A DNA stretch of 64,000 nucleotides from Paraphysoderma sedebokerense (GCA_025602915.1 JAHLJZ010000031.1:62001-126000), one strand, 5' to 3'. Positions 1-11,094 are shown, numbered from the stretch's first letter. The notes: generated by a model not told the origin, from the letters alone. Made by a program: numbers and translations.

Positions 1-1
1 A

Positions 2-142
2 CGTCAAAGAAAACGTCACAGCAATGCTAATGATGGATTAATCATTGGGGATAGCTTCAAAAACGCCTCGGGGATTCCCTCTTCGTCAGAAACGAATAGA
101 GAAATTGGGCGCGAAAGTGAAGATAGTCAGTCGACGAGGTAA
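2..142 (+). CDS. 3' end of an unidentified gene (partial)
   Basis: An open frame enters from the left edge and runs 46 codons to a TAA. The residues are polar and low-complexity, rich in Ser, Asn and Glu, as at many disordered C-termini. No domain can be recognised. The call rests only on the open frame and on the room it leaves before the next start, so it could be chance. Confidence 0.35.
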   Translation, partial: RQRKRHSNANDGLIIGDSFKNASGIPSSSETNREIGRESEDSQSTR

Positions 143-340
143 CTTAATGAATCATAGATCGCCCGGAAAGACAATAAGCCAGGGTCACTTGTACTAAATT
201 TATGCAAATATTAAGAAAATAATGTAATATATGTATTTATAATTTTTGTTATTGTGTAAGCGGTTGCTAAAAATTTGTTCCGACGCTCGTCCCAAGCCCG
301 TCCCAGGTTTGCCCTCATACCCACAGAAAAGACTAAAACG

Positions 341-1600
341 ATGTCGATATTCTCGCGGACATTGGTACATTTGTCTCGACGTTTTGCATCAACATCGTCT
401 GTTCCTCCTAAAACATCTTTATCGTCTTCAGAGTATTTTCACTCGCATCTTTCTCCTCCGCCGTGGCTTTCAAATTGTCTTTTGAGTCTTGCGAATCCAT
501 CAACCTCAGTACCATCGTTTAATATTCCCGGCGGAACAGAGCTCATTAGAATAGATTCATCGGAACCCACACCCCCAACGCACTTAAAATTTCCGCTGCC
601 ACCACAGCTGTCCACCAAAAATGTCTCTGCAGATCAAAACAACAAACCGCAATCAATGTTAATCAACCGAAAACACTATTTCACTTCCATTCTGCCTACT
701 CTACTTTCAGAATCATTGTCGTTGGATACCCCCGACCCACTCTACATTTCTCTCGTTCAATCGCTATCCCAGGGATTCAGCGATCAACCGATTCTGCAAT
801 CGTACGCTTCCTCATTAATCACTAAGCACCCCACTCACCTTCCTTCGCCTCTTTTAACTTCTCTGATGTATTATTACTCTTCAAACTCATCTTCGAGTTT
901 ACAATCGATTGCACTCCATTCTAATGCGCACCCCGAATTTACCCCCTCGTTAGCTCTGCAAAGTTGGTTGTTAAAAGTTACCGGACACGATCGAGAAACC
1001 TATCTAACGCCCCTCAATGAGGCATTAAGAACAAACGTCAATTGTGTATTTACCTTAAACTTGCTGATAGGTTCTGACAAATTGTGGAATAATGTATTAA
1101 AAGATGTGATCAATCGGGCAGTTAAAGTTCAAAATGGGCAGGATCGACAGGACCCCTATCTACCTAGGTTAATGTTACTTCATGAATCATTGTTGAATGT
1201 TTCATCGAATTTAGCAATACCAGAATCTAAAATTCATGAATTCAAAGACATTCTTAAATCAATTCCAAATGAGTTTCCATCATCGTCTACGTTTAGAGCC
1301 GTGTCTCCGCGACCGACTATCCACTCGTTACTGGCGAATATGTCGTCGTATATTTTGTTTGACTTGTCTTCACCAAATACAGTGATTGATTTGTTCCAAG
1401 AATTTGATTTAAAAAGAGACGGATTCCGAGTTGGATTGAACCTCGGTTGGGCGTTGATTGTCACAGGTGAAGAACAAGCCGGTAGAGAGGTGGTTCAGTT
1501 TTTGAAAGAAAATGATGTCAATGGAATATGGCAAGGGGCCATTGATACATGGGAAAGAAGAGTTCAGGAATATACGGAATCAAAGGAAGTAAGTCAGTAG
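341..1600 (+). CDS. Unrecognised protein with a mitochondrial-type N-terminus
   Basis: Single-exon frame of 419 residues from the second in-frame ATG. That ATG is preferred because the protein then begins MSIFSRTLVHLSRRFAST, an Arg/Ser-rich, acid-free stretch typical of a mitochondrial presequence. A start 66 nt upstream would bury it. The rest looks mostly helical, with a Ser/Pro-rich segment around residues 50-90 and leucine-rich stretches after about residue 110. It ends with an acidic, charged helix. I could not assign a family. Helical-repeat mitochondrial RNA or ribosome factors are possible, but that is inference. Confidence 0.7.
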   Translation: MSIFSRTLVHLSRRFASTSSVPPKTSLSSSEYFHSHLSPPPWLSNCLLSLANPSTSVPSFNIPGGTELIRIDSSEPTPPTHLKFPLPPQLSTKNVSADQNNKPQSMLINRKHYFTSILPTLLSESLSLDTPDPLYISLVQSLSQGFSDQPILQSYASSLITKHPTHLPSPLLTSLMYYYSSNSSSSLQSIALHSNAHPEFTPSLALQSWLLKVTGHDRETYLTPLNEALRTNVNCVFTLNLLIGSDKLWNNVLKDVINRAVKVQNGQDRQDPYLPRLMLLHESLLNVSSNLAIPESKIHEFKDILKSIPNEFPSSSTFRAVSPRPTIHSLLANMSSYILFDLSSPNTVIDLFQEFDLKRDGFRVGLNLGWALIVTGEEQAGREVVQFLKENDVNGIWQGAIDTWERRVQEYTESKEVSQ

Positions 1601-2021
1601 ATTTGGCGATTGGGAATATTGAGCGTATGTAGGCAGGTATAACATAGGAATTAGGTTAGAGTGCTAATGTAATGGTAGTTTGTAGATGACACAAATCACC
1701 AATTTCTGCGTATCTATTGAATATTTGAGGATTTAAATTATCGCAATGGAAGCATATTTCCCATAGATGTAGGTTAAGAGCAAGTGTTTCGCACTACTAT
1801 AATATGCAAAAATAAGTTTGCGAAAGAGAGCACAATAAATGCCCTTACAGTCATTGATCTAATCTGATTTGTTTCAGCTTTTATTCTGTTTCTCGTCATT
1901 TCCATTTCTCATCGTCGCCCCACTCCTGCATTATTCTCAAACATTATGTACATGTTATACCCTTGGCCCAGGTCACACTATATTGTTATTATGGCAGCAG
2001 GAAGTAGAACCGTAAGGGCAA
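1601..2021. other. Intergenic, convergent 3' ends
   Basis: Lies between two converging genes and presumably holds both 3' UTRs. It is A+T-rich with several AATAAA-like strings, for example near 1832. No gene is seen. Confidence 0.5.
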
Positions 2022-3683
2022 TTAAGCAGTAGAATTGAAAACGTAATTTTTGAGGATTTGTGAAACAAGACCGTTTGACGTTTCCATTGCAACTTTTTTA
2101 CTAGTCATTTCCAATATCCAATACGAACACAAGAAGTACGAATAGGAAAAGTGAGGACCAAAGAGAAAGGAGTTGAAGGCAGGTTTGTCAGCAGAAAATT
2201 AAATTTGATAAAGAAACGTTGTAATAGACGATGAAATAAATGACGGACCTATCACGCTCAGCTTTCGTCAATGGGTTATCTTCTTTTTTCTTTTCTTTGT
2301 CTTTGTCACCATACGTGGAGAATGAATATCGGGCTTGAGAGATAGGAGTTTCTGCTCTATCTAATTTTTCCGCAAGATCAAGAATAGCGTTTGTTGTATA
2401 TTCGTAGTTCTATAACATTGGCATCTCGTCAGTAACCAGCAGGATGATTTACGCTGACTTTCTCATAAGGTGGAAATCTTACCGCGCTCAATAAACTTCC
2501 GCCTAGAGTTTCAACCCAGTACTTATTCCACAGGAGCTCAATTATTTTTGTATCCAGATTGGATTTGAATATCGAGACATCAAGTTGATAATATCGTTTC
2601 GCATGGACTCCAAAATCTTCAATTTTTGATAGCGGGATAGACTGGTACTCGGACTCGGGGGCATCAGGAGGAGTGTAATCTTTCGGGTATGTTCTAAAGG
2701 CGCCAATTTCAACTTTTCCAGCTGATATGGTACGATTAGGATCAATCTGTTGAGAATCAATCAGTAGGATTTTCGATATCCAATGGGTTAGAGCACAATA
2801 ATAAAGTAAGGGAAACAGGAGAAGGATCACGTACGACAACGGCCAAAAACGGTTCCTGGTATTGCTGATTTGTCATCTGGGTAGTGACATCGATTCCAGA
2901 CAGCCAGCAGCCGTATCCAGGATGTGAGTGATACCATCCTATAGCGTTCTCGGGACGATGTGTCTGAACATAAGAGCATTTCGTACAGGTTGGTTTCATT
3001 ATGCCTTCTACGATGTCAAACTTGCATGATAGATACAGACCTTCTTGATCGTTTCTTGGAACTGAACCATGTATTCATAAGCTTCTTGATGTGCGTTCAC
3101 TCTTGTTTCCGTTCCTTCAACAGGTAGAGCAAAGGCATCCATCACAATCATTGTATCGCCTTGTATTTTACCCTGCATGAGGCCCATGACTTCAATTGCT
3201 CCTCCAGATCTTGCATGTGTGACCTACAGTATGAGATTACCGCAAGCGAGTGTGGTAATTAAGTAAATTGAATCCTACTGATTACGAGCAAATGTCGTGT
3301 ACAACTCACCATTTTAATCAAGGCTACAGCAGAAATTTTGACATGTTTAAAGTAATGAGGACTAGAAACAAATGTGATACATTAGCTTTTTCGAGTGTTG
3401 AAAAAACTGTCTTCAGCGCTATTGAAGTCGCCGGAATCATATTTAAAACTAAAGTACTCGATGAACGCAGCCTCGACAGCCAGACCCCGAAATTTATACC
3501 GATCACACAACAATGAGGACTAAACAGCAGGATGGAATCTTACTCTTTTGTCCAGGGCCTCTCATTTAATATCTGAGTTTGTTCTTGCTGATCGTACTTG
3601 TACAGTTTATCGGAATCTTCGGCCGACAAGGTTTTGATATTGTTTTCGACATTGAAGGACTGTAAAGCAGCTGAGGCGTCCAT
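2022..3683 (-). CDS. CSN5: COP9 signalosome subunit 5 (JAMM deneddylase)
   Basis: Spliced model of 335 residues in seven exons: 3544-3683, 3310-3361, 3041-3223, 2835-2963, 2483-2746, 2249-2409 and 2022-2100. The lengths sum to an intact frame. CSN5 is the catalytic subunit that removes Nedd8 from cullins. The MPN+ core is complete: [18 protein letters not shown] holds the two zinc-binding His, the Ser and the Asp of the JAMM motif. Exon 2 gives the family-typical [12 protein letters not shown], and exon 5 gives [18 protein letters not shown]. The C-terminal helices are carried by the last two exons. The length matches the family (about 330-350). Some introns are in frame with the exons, so naive open frames overrun them; the one after FLAVV is an example. 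The start follows the conserved N-terminus. A divergent promoter is shared with the phosphatase gene to the right. Confidence 0.95.
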
Positions 3684-4377
3684 ACTTTACAATTACGGAG
3701 GATGCGACTCAGGCAGAAGAATATGGATACGTTAAAAATGGAAGACGTTGGGGAAATGAACGAATTGTTGAGGTATAAGGTAATAGGTGTGCCTTAGGAC
3801 GTGAGGCCTGACACGGCGGACAGGAAGGGACCTAGCGTTTACAACATCTGACGAAAAAACCAGGAATATTGAAGTTGGGAAAAGAGGTCATTTATTTTAT
3901 TCATGTTGATATCATTCTGCTTTATGCTTGTATTCACTATACTTCAGTATCCAATACATGACTTAAGCGATGCTCAGATGTTCAAACAAAATAGATCCCA
4001 ACAGACAAGGAGAGCAAGCCACATCCGTCAATGACTGCTCAGAGACCAAATAGCTTGTTAGAGTTGAAATGCATTGCATGTAACGTAGTGCTGACATGAT
4101 AAATGGACAACAGTGCTAATAAATCTTGCTGAGCGATGCCATCAAGCGAGACTGTGTGCGAGTAATTCTCTCGGAAAGGCGTCTCTGAAAGTCATCCACT
4201 TCCGGCGGTAAATTGACTGTTGCCTCCAAGTTACACAGACAAAGACATCACTCTCTTTCGACATCAGTCATTCAATTCAGAAAATACACTCGCATTCTCC
4301 ATTCACTCTTACCCACACTCACCGTCCCTGCACATCCTGATAATCCTGTTCGAATCCATCATTCGTCCTCTTCAATC
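3684..4377. promoter_or_regulatory. Divergent intergenic region CSN5 / STYX-like
   Basis: About 0.7 kb between two head-to-head starts, so it must hold both promoters. The right half includes an in-frame extension of the phosphatase ORF up to 4213 that reads like 5' UTR (His/Ser-rich, no homology). No defined motif was recognised. Confidence 0.4.
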
Positions 4378-5260
4378 ATGATGGCGAATCAACCAAACAA
4401 TTTCGACATCTCCAACCAGCCGACTTCACCGGGAATTTCCAATTCAACACCCATCGTACCTTTTCCGTCACACCCTACTGTAGTCGACCCTCTAGATTGG
4501 AAGTATGAAATGCGCCGAGACATGCAAGAAATCCTTCCAAATATATATCTCGGCCCATACTCCGCCTCCAAGAACCTCCAACTTCTTCAATCCACCGGAA
4601 TCACACATCTTGTTTTGATACGTTCGGCAGCTGAAAGACTGATTAAGAAGGCATTTCCGGATAAATTTATCTATAATGAATTAGTCGTTACCGACAATAT
4701 AACTCAAAACGTCATATCTTTATTTCCTCAGAGTAAAAAGTTTATTGATGAAGCAGTTCAGAACGGTGGAAAAGTTTTGGTCTTCTGTATGGACGGTATC
4801 AGCAGGAGTCCTACATTTATGATTGCCTATGTTATGGAGCATTGCGGTTGGGATTTTCAGACCTCCTTCGTTTATGTTCAGAACAAGAGATTTTGTATGA
4901 ACCCAAACGACGGATTCAAAGTCCAGCTGAAGGTAAGAATTGAAATATTCTTCGACCCATCAAATTTCTCCTCTTCTTTTCTCCGATTCGAATGTTTAGA
5001 ACTATTCCTTCCATTGAAGTAGCGGTCTAACTTCTAATACTCTCTTTTTCACGGTTGCTGTATTCTCTGAAATTCAGGAGTATGAACCTATCTTTCTCGC
5101 CCGTCATCAGTTCCAACAACAGCAGTTGCAACAAAACCCAGATGATGTACAACGGCTTCTACATCGTAAACGATCTGCCGAGTACGATACAGGAGAAGAA
5201 AGTAGTCATCATCGCGGTCGATTTGATAATGATAGTAATAGTATGGACACCATGCGGTGA
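4378..5260 (+). CDS. STYX-family dual-specificity phosphatase-like protein
   Basis: Two exons, 4378-4932 and 5078-5260, encode 245 residues. The dual-specificity phosphatase fold begins near residue 40 (EILPNIYLGPY). The block KRFCMNPNDGF, followed after the intron by EYEPIFLARHQF, is characteristic of STYX. Animal STYX is a pseudophosphatase whose catalytic Cys is Gly. Here the active-site loop reads VFCMDGISRS, so Cys and Arg of CX5R are both present, but the His normally before the Cys is Phe. The tail after about residue 210 is Gln-, Arg- and His-rich and probably disordered. The start is the ATG pair at 4378; an in-frame ATG at 4213 is less likely. Family known; activity is inferred and open. 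Confidence 0.88.
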
Positions 5261-6046
5261 GTCAGGAAACGTCGAGTTGCGAATGTTGTGAGATGGTACG
5301 ACACTCCTCTGTCGGGTGTTATAGACGACAATTTGCGATGGATAGTCGGACTTCCTATTTACGAACTGTATCACTCCCAACTCCCCTACCATGTTTCTCC
5401 GTATTCCGTTTTTGGTACCCACTGTACAGGGAATCCACATACCATTTTTCCTCTCCCCTCCGTATTCATCCAGTGGGACTTACTCGTAGATTGGACGTGG
5501 AACGTTGTACCCTATTTTTTGTAATATCATGCATATTGGAATGGCTAGTGTATAAATCTGTTATTTTATTAATTGGTTTTGTAGAATGAATATAAACTCG
5601 GACTGTAAATTGCTAAATGCCCGGCGACCAGATGAAGACAAACAATGAAAATTATATATGCACAAGACACCGGAGACCTGCAATCTTCAAAGCAATTTCT
5701 GCACTACTGTATTTTTGTAATAAGGGTCAACAAAGTTGTCAGTACCGACAGACCTGGATATGACAGCCAAATCTTTCAGATCCGTATTCTATGAGAAAGC
5801 GAGAGATTTCTAGTGATGATTTATCTCATAGTTACAAAATTGGGTTTACCATCAATCAAGCGGTGGACTGACAGGAATCTCAGGTCCTCCTCTTCGCGTA
5901 AAGATGGATGGTGAAAGACGATATGGACCAGCTCATCAAACTGAGAATTTCAGCAAAATTCAGACACTGAGCAACTTGATTCGACACACAACACCCATTC
6001 GATAATCCAAAAGACAAGATTTTCTGTAGCCCCCGACAAACGTTTT
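5261..6046. other. Intergenic
   Basis: Region downstream of the phosphatase gene. Short frames of up to 110 codons overlap the end of the phosphatase gene and look like out-of-frame or 3' UTR shadows. No further gene was seen. Confidence 0.4.
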
Positions 6047-6139
6047 TCCCGATCCGGGATTCGAACCCGGGCCATCACGGTACTCAAATGGGTAGTGATT
6101 TTGAGAGCGTGAGATCCTAAACCTCTGGACCAATCGGGA
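6047..6139 (-). tRNA. tRNA-Glu (anticodon CUC), copy 1, with intron
   Basis: A 93-nt cloverleaf on the minus strand. The 7-bp acceptor stem (TCCCGAT with ATCGGGA) is perfect, the D stem GTCC/GGAT includes one G-U pair, the anticodon stem is TCACG/CGTGA, and the T arm is CCGGG-TTCGAAT-CCCGG. The anticodon loop reads CTCTCA, then a 21-nt intron at the canonical position after base 37, then C. The intron contains TTGAG, which can pair with the anticodon region, as is usual in tRNA introns. The internal B box GGTTCGAATCC is intact. CCA is not encoded, as expected in eukaryotes. Identical to copy 2. Confidence 0.95.
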
Positions 6140-6512
6140 TTATGTCGAGCGTTGGGCTATGTATTAAGTTTATAATGAGTATGTGATCGAGGTTTATATA
6201 AGCCCGGCGTTTCCGTTTGTCGCGTTGTAATGTTCGTCGATTTCTCCCAGATTTGCATGAGGAATTGACACTTAACAATCCGTGATTTCACTCTCTGTGT
6301 CGAAAAAACTACGATGTGTGTTTGATTGGAACTCAGTAGCAGTCGATGATCTTTTGCTTCAACTGCAGTTCCAAATGAAGAGTTAACCATTAAGCACCAT
6401 ACCGATTCAGATAGCCGACTGAAAATTTCACTTACATTTATATTTGGCCTCACACATCAGTCTGCTACTAAAAAGTGCAAAATTTTAGATTCCCATCATT
6501 GTACTTATGAAT

Positions 6513-6605
6513 TCCCGATCCGGGATTCGAACCCGGGCCATCACGGTACTCAAATGGGTAGTGATTTTGAGAGCGTGAGATCCTAAACCTCTGGACCAAT
6601 CGGGA
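6513..6605 (-). tRNA. tRNA-Glu (anticodon CUC), copy 2, with intron
   Basis: Base-for-base the same 93 nt as the copy 374 bases to the left, including the intron. All stems are intact and the B box is perfect. The flanks of the two copies do not match, so this is not a simple recent duplication of a longer segment. T-runs suited to Pol III termination lie some 25-45 nt beyond the 3' end. Confidence 0.95.
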
Positions 6606-8001
6606 GGTGGCTACCTGGAGGAATTTATCAATATAATTTCTTTGCATTTACCGAATACCGCGATTGGTTTCGCAGAGATCAAAATGGCACATTTCGGAAG
6701 GTTTCCACACTCTTATAACGAATTCACGTATTGAATCGGATCTTTGAGCAAGACAAATAGCTTCGTGAGTTAGATTTTCGTTGCCCAGTGGAGAGACTGC
6801 GATTTTGTCCCCTGAGTAAGCAACTTCCCGCATTATACGACAATATGTACGGTGACCACCAATTTTTGAGGTATAAATTTTGGTTCAGGAGGCCTAGTCC
6901 CGGTAATGACAATGCGATTATTCCTAAGTAACCGCCGTTGAAAACCTTATCCAATTCATTGTTGGATGGTACCGTGATTGTCGTTGCTAGTAGGATGCTT
7001 CATTGGTTCAATCTGACCTCAATATACGTCGTCACTTCCTCTCGGTGTCCAGCAAATATTGAATTCATCCACATCATAAATTAAAATGCCAATGGATGTC
7101 CTAAATATTCCAGCAATGGTTAGTACTCCTTTGGCTGTCAATAATTGAACAGCGTTATCATAAATACAGAAAAGCCAAAGAATTCATTCTGGACCACTAG
7201 CTAATCCTCGCCAGTGCCACATTGTGTATAGTTGAAGATGCCTTAATTAAACTCATATTGTTACAGCTGATTCACTATTCTCGAGATGGCCATGCACATT
7301 CTGGCAAGGATATTCAAGAAAATTGAAATGTTCTTTCAGAAAATTTGACCTTATTCTCAACCAGCCGGGAAATGATATCATAATATATAAATTACTCATT
7401 TGGAGGAAGAATGCCGCTCCAAAATAAGCAAGTTGAGTATTGATCACAAGTTATAGTTATCATGAATTAAAACCTTGGTTTAAATGAGCGCCACATAATG
7501 CCCCTTCAAAATAGGCAAGGAAGAGGATAAACCTCAAAACAAAGTAACTTAAAGAGCATCACGACTCACGAGGAGAGAGTGCCACAAAGCATTTAAAAAT
7601 TCCAAATCTAGGCTCAGTTTTGAATTCGTTGTCAAGGTTATTTCTCAACCGTTACAGCATTGTGTACTGTGGGCGCTACAGGATGACCACCTCGAATGAT
7701 ACATAGAAATAAATGAATTAAGCCCAAACATATTAAACTACGGCAATAAGCATTTAGTGTTACTTAAAACGCGATCTATTGTTTACGAGCAATAATGTCA
7801 AAAGTATCGACGAAGCTGGCTTGCTGGCATTGTAGTCGGAAGTGGGCATTAGCCAGAGGTTATTGTGTTGACATGCATTAGCCCTGTTAAGCCAGCTTAA
7901 ACTCTCAATTTTCGACTTCGCCATCATACAACCTGCTATATAAAGCACAGAATCTTACATCATATCACTCATAACCTTACTTTTATCGGCTGAATTTTAA
8001 G
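6606..8001. other. Gene-poor region with a TATA box before the HSF gene
   Basis: About 1.4 kb with only short, overlapping frames of 60-76 codons on the minus strand and no recognisable product. A TATATAAA box at 7937-7944 lies about 58 bases before the HSF-domain start and is a plausible core promoter element. Otherwise nothing was identified. Confidence 0.45.
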
Positions 8002-8952
8002 ATGCAAGAACTAAATTATTTTCAAACGAATGACTTCTTACAAGTCAATACACCCGGCACCGGCAACTACCTTTTGAGTGGCAGCTTAGACTATTCACCA
8101 ATATCTGAAAACTTAATCTTCCCAAAATCGAGAAGCCCTTCAATCACAAGTGCTTCATCTTCACGCCCTAGCCGATCTCCCAGTGTTTCTGGTCAATCCA
8201 GTATGGAGGCTTTTTTTGAATACCCCGTCTCTCCTACTGAGCCTTCCAAGAGCTCCAATAAATTCGTTCACAAATTATTTAGGTTTGTACACATGGTCGT
8301 GTATAGAAATTCTGAATTACATGGTCGGATGACTAACATATTTCTGGATCTTAGAATGGTTAACGACGAAACATGCAATCATTTAATAAACTGGAGTGGA
8401 TGTGGAACGTCATTCGTTGTGAATGACATCGCCACCTTTTCCCAAGAGATTCTACCGCAACATTTCAACCATAGTAATTTCAGTAGTTTTCTGCGGCAAT
8501 TAAATTTGTAAGTTGCATAACTTTCAGTTTTTATCTTCAAATTGCTTCGGTCGCATAAGGCTAAATATATATTGGGATTTAGTTACGGCTTTACAAAAGT
8601 TATCAAAACCTTTCAGAATGTTAAACGAAGTCGAGTAGAAGCAGATAGCCGTGAATTTTCGCATCCCTGCTTTTTATTTAATCGACCGGATTTGCTGGGA
8701 CAGATTAAGCGTAGAGGGGATAGCGAGGCGAAGAAACCCGAGGCAGACGATATGGCCATTAAAGTATCTATTCTGCAACAGCAAAATAATCAATTAATGT
8801 TTAAAATTGAGTCGCTGGAAAGTAAATTAGAGCTGCTTAGTCGAGAATTCAGCAAGCAGGAACAATTCCAACATAATCTACGAAGTCTATCCGTGGAGGC
8901 TACACAGAACTCATCGACTGTACTTAATCTTGGTGTACTGGATTACTTCTAG
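8002..8952 (+). CDS. Short heat-shock-factor (HSF) DNA-binding-domain protein
   Basis: Three exons, 8002-8282, 8355-8507 and 8583-8952, give 267 residues. An N-terminal Ser/Pro-rich segment (to about residue 85) precedes the HSF DNA-binding domain at about 86-195. That domain has FVHKLFRMVND, LINWSGCGTSFVV and the recognition-helix block FSSFLRQLNFYGFTKV, followed by RSRVEADSREFSHPCF and FNRPDLLGQIKRR. A coiled coil of about 50 residues follows (ILQQQNNQLMFKIESLESKL), as needed for trimerisation. There is almost nothing after it, so the long activation domain of classical Hsf1 is missing. It could be a Skn7- or Hsf-like regulator; no receiver domain is present. A TATA box lies 58 bases upstream. 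Confidence 0.9.
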
Positions 8953-9504
8953 GCAATATGTAGATATAAATAACACAAATAAATAACATTATAGCAAGAC
9001 CTCTAAAAGCTGATAGATCATAATTTTCAGCATTACAGACTAACACTTTAAAACCTGCTTTCAGCTGGATGTCCAATGCAGGCCCGAGGCGACATTTTAA
9101 AAATAGAGTACTACGATGAGAACATAAATATGTAAATGCCTCTCTTACAATCGATCTAGTGTCGTCACCGTATGGGTCGAAGGTACAGGGTTTGCTCATT
9201 ATTATTGCCCTGGCTGCATGCTGCCTTTCCATTGTCCGTTTTCGCAGTCTCTTCTTCTCACAAAAGGCAATATTCTTTTCATCGCACCTAATATCATCCA
9301 AGACTAATTCAGCAAACTATGATTATACCGTCTAAGACTGAGTTGGAAGCATATTTGAGTATATTTCTGGTGAATTTAAAACGAAACGGGCGGTGTTCAG
9401 TCACCAACGCGCTACGTTTGAGCAGTCTGATCGTGCGGATGTCTCCGTGGTTGCTAATTTCCTTTAATTGCTGCCATTTTTTACATCTAAATAGATAATT
9501 CGTA
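8953..9504. other. Intergenic
   Basis: Contains most of a 125-codon minus-strand frame (8924-9301) that overlaps the end of the HSF gene. Its sequence resembles no family I know and it has no supporting context, so it was not called. The right part is the presumed promoter of the Rax1-like gene. Confidence 0.35.
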
Positions 9505-11094
9505 TTGCAACCAATACCAAACCTATGGCAGATTCTTATAATGGAGTCACTGCAACGACATAGTACGATCCAACAACCTTCTTCGCCGAACCTCTCCTAC
9601 CTCAATTCCCACCCTTTCGTCTTTACATCGTTTCGAATCTTTCTGAAAGATGTAGACGAATCGATTGCGAATTTAGAGTTTTTAGAAGCTGTCAGGGATT
9701 ATGTTGAAGTGTACGAACGGTTTGCAGAGCTTATACGAATTGAAGCCGAGGTAGACCACCCTCTTCATAAAAACGTTCAAACCGACGAAATTGAAGTTGT
9801 GAGTAATGAGAGTGTCGGTAGAGGCGTAACTAAAGCGAAGAGGAGGATGAGTTATAGATATAACAAAGAAAAGGATATGATTGAGAGACCTCATATAATA
9901 ATCAAGGGTAATACAGATAGTGGATCTCCCCGCGGAGAGCTAGCTTCATCACCTCGGTTGGTAGAATCTCCGAAAGCGACATCACCTCGATTACCCCAAT
10001 CACCGATATCGGCAAAACTGCGGCTCCCTCAATTTCCTATCAACGATTTATCCAGGTTATCTGATACAAATTCCGCTCTTGCTTCTCATCATAATCGTAA
10101 TTTGCCATCACTTCCATCCGCCTCAAAGCTCCCAGATACTCAACTTACCATCGAAACGCTTTACACGTTCGTTATTTCCATTCTTACTATTTATTTTGCA
10201 CCTACGCTGCCGAGTTTTCATTTAACCGATCAAGATAAACCGAATCATCGCATCCTGACATTACTTAAGTCATCGCCAATGAACATCAGTAGCTTCTTGA
10301 ATACTCCATTGACAAATCAGGTTGCTAGAGTCATTGGCATACATGCATCGAGAGACATATTATGGGAAACTATAGTTAGAAAAATGGAAGAACATTACAA
10401 GCGTGAAGAACAAATTATGTTAGCGGGGAAGGACCGAATATCTGCCTCTTCCTCTAAAGCGAGTAACTTGAACACCCAGAACACTTCGCCCGAACCATTT
10501 TCTTTAGTCGATCTACATCCTTCAATCTTCACTTCCAGCGTCAATATCATACAATCATACATGTACCAAGTTACAGTACCACGCTATCATCATTACATCG
10601 TTCAAAATATAAAGATTGAGTCCTTCTGGATTGTTTATTACTATCTGGTTTTCTTCCTTGCATGGTGTGGTTCAGTTTTATTTCTGGTGTGGAATGAACT
10701 AAGTCATCAAGGACGGGCAAACAGAATTTTTGTCGCGGTCGGAATTTTCTGGAGTAGTCTGGGATATTTGCAGGCAACCAGGAGATTCAGTATTATACGA
10801 TTCTTGAGCGATTGTCAGAATCCAGTCCGCGAAAATAGTATGACCCCATCGGGGAGTGAAGTAACATTGAACAAATTAGCGTCCGGTGACGGAATAAGTG
10901 CTCCTCCTTCAAGAGCTAATAGTGCGGGAGTTTCAGGATCAGTCTCTGATGTTAGTATCAAAAAGAAGCGAAGGAGAGAGTTTGATGTGTACGATGCAAG
11001 AAGATGGTTGACATTCAGGATCATTGGATTCTCAGTTGTGACTAGTATCATCATAACGGCGTCCGTAACTATTTTTGTACCTGTATTTAAATAG
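9505..11094 (+). CDS. Rax1-like RGS-domain membrane protein
   Basis: Single exon of 529 residues. Residues about 40-80 (FRIFLKDVDESIANLEFLEAVRDYVEVYERF) carry the start of a regulator-of-G-protein-signalling fold. It is interrupted by a long Ser/Pro-rich insert (about 120-210) and resumes to about residue 360. Three hydrophobic segments follow: IESFWIVYYYLVFFLAWCG, the stretch around IFVAVGIFWSSLGYLQ, and a C-terminal one after RRWLTFRIIGFSVV. An RGS fold followed by C-terminal membrane helices is the layout of fungal Rax1, which marks bipolar bud or growth sites in Saccharomyces. No Rax2 partner is present in this window. An alternative start is the ATG 36 nt downstream. The family call is from pattern and layout, not a search. 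Confidence 0.72.
   Translation: MQPIPNLWQILIMESLQRHSTIQQPSSPNLSYLNSHPFVFTSFRIFLKDVDESIANLEFLEAVRDYVEVYERFAELIRIEAEVDHPLHKNVQTDEIEVVSNESVGRGVTKAKRRMSYRYNKEKDMIERPHIIIKGNTDSGSPRGELASSPRLVESPKATSPRLPQSPISAKLRLPQFPINDLSRLSDTNSALASHHNRNLPSLPSASKLPDTQLTIETLYTFVISILTIYFAPTLPSFHLTDQDKPNHRILTLLKSSPMNISSFLNTPLTNQVARVIGIHASRDILWETIVRKMEEHYKREEQIMLAGKDRISASSSKASNLNTQNTSPEPFSLVDLHPSIFTSSVNIIQSYMYQVTVPRYHHYIVQNIKIESFWIVYYYLVFFLAWCGSVLFLVWNELSHQGRANRIFVAVGIFWSSLGYLQATRRFSIIRFLSDCQNPVRENSMTPSGSEVTLNKLASGDGISAPPSRANSAGVSGSVSDVSIKKKRRREFDVYDARRWLTFRIIGFSVVTSIIITASVTIFVPVFK

Noticed and set aside
2757-2999. Continuous frame through the CSN5 intron after FLAVV
   Set aside because: The extension [13 protein letters not shown] is not CSN5-like; removing the intron restores [16 protein letters not shown], the conserved sequence.
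6140-6512. 98-codon minus-strand frame between the two tRNA-Glu genes
   Set aside because: No homology and no context; probably chance open sequence.
8924-9301. 125-codon minus-strand frame overlapping the end of the HSF gene
   Set aside because: No domain, no splice-supported extension and antisense overlap with a confident gene; most likely chance.
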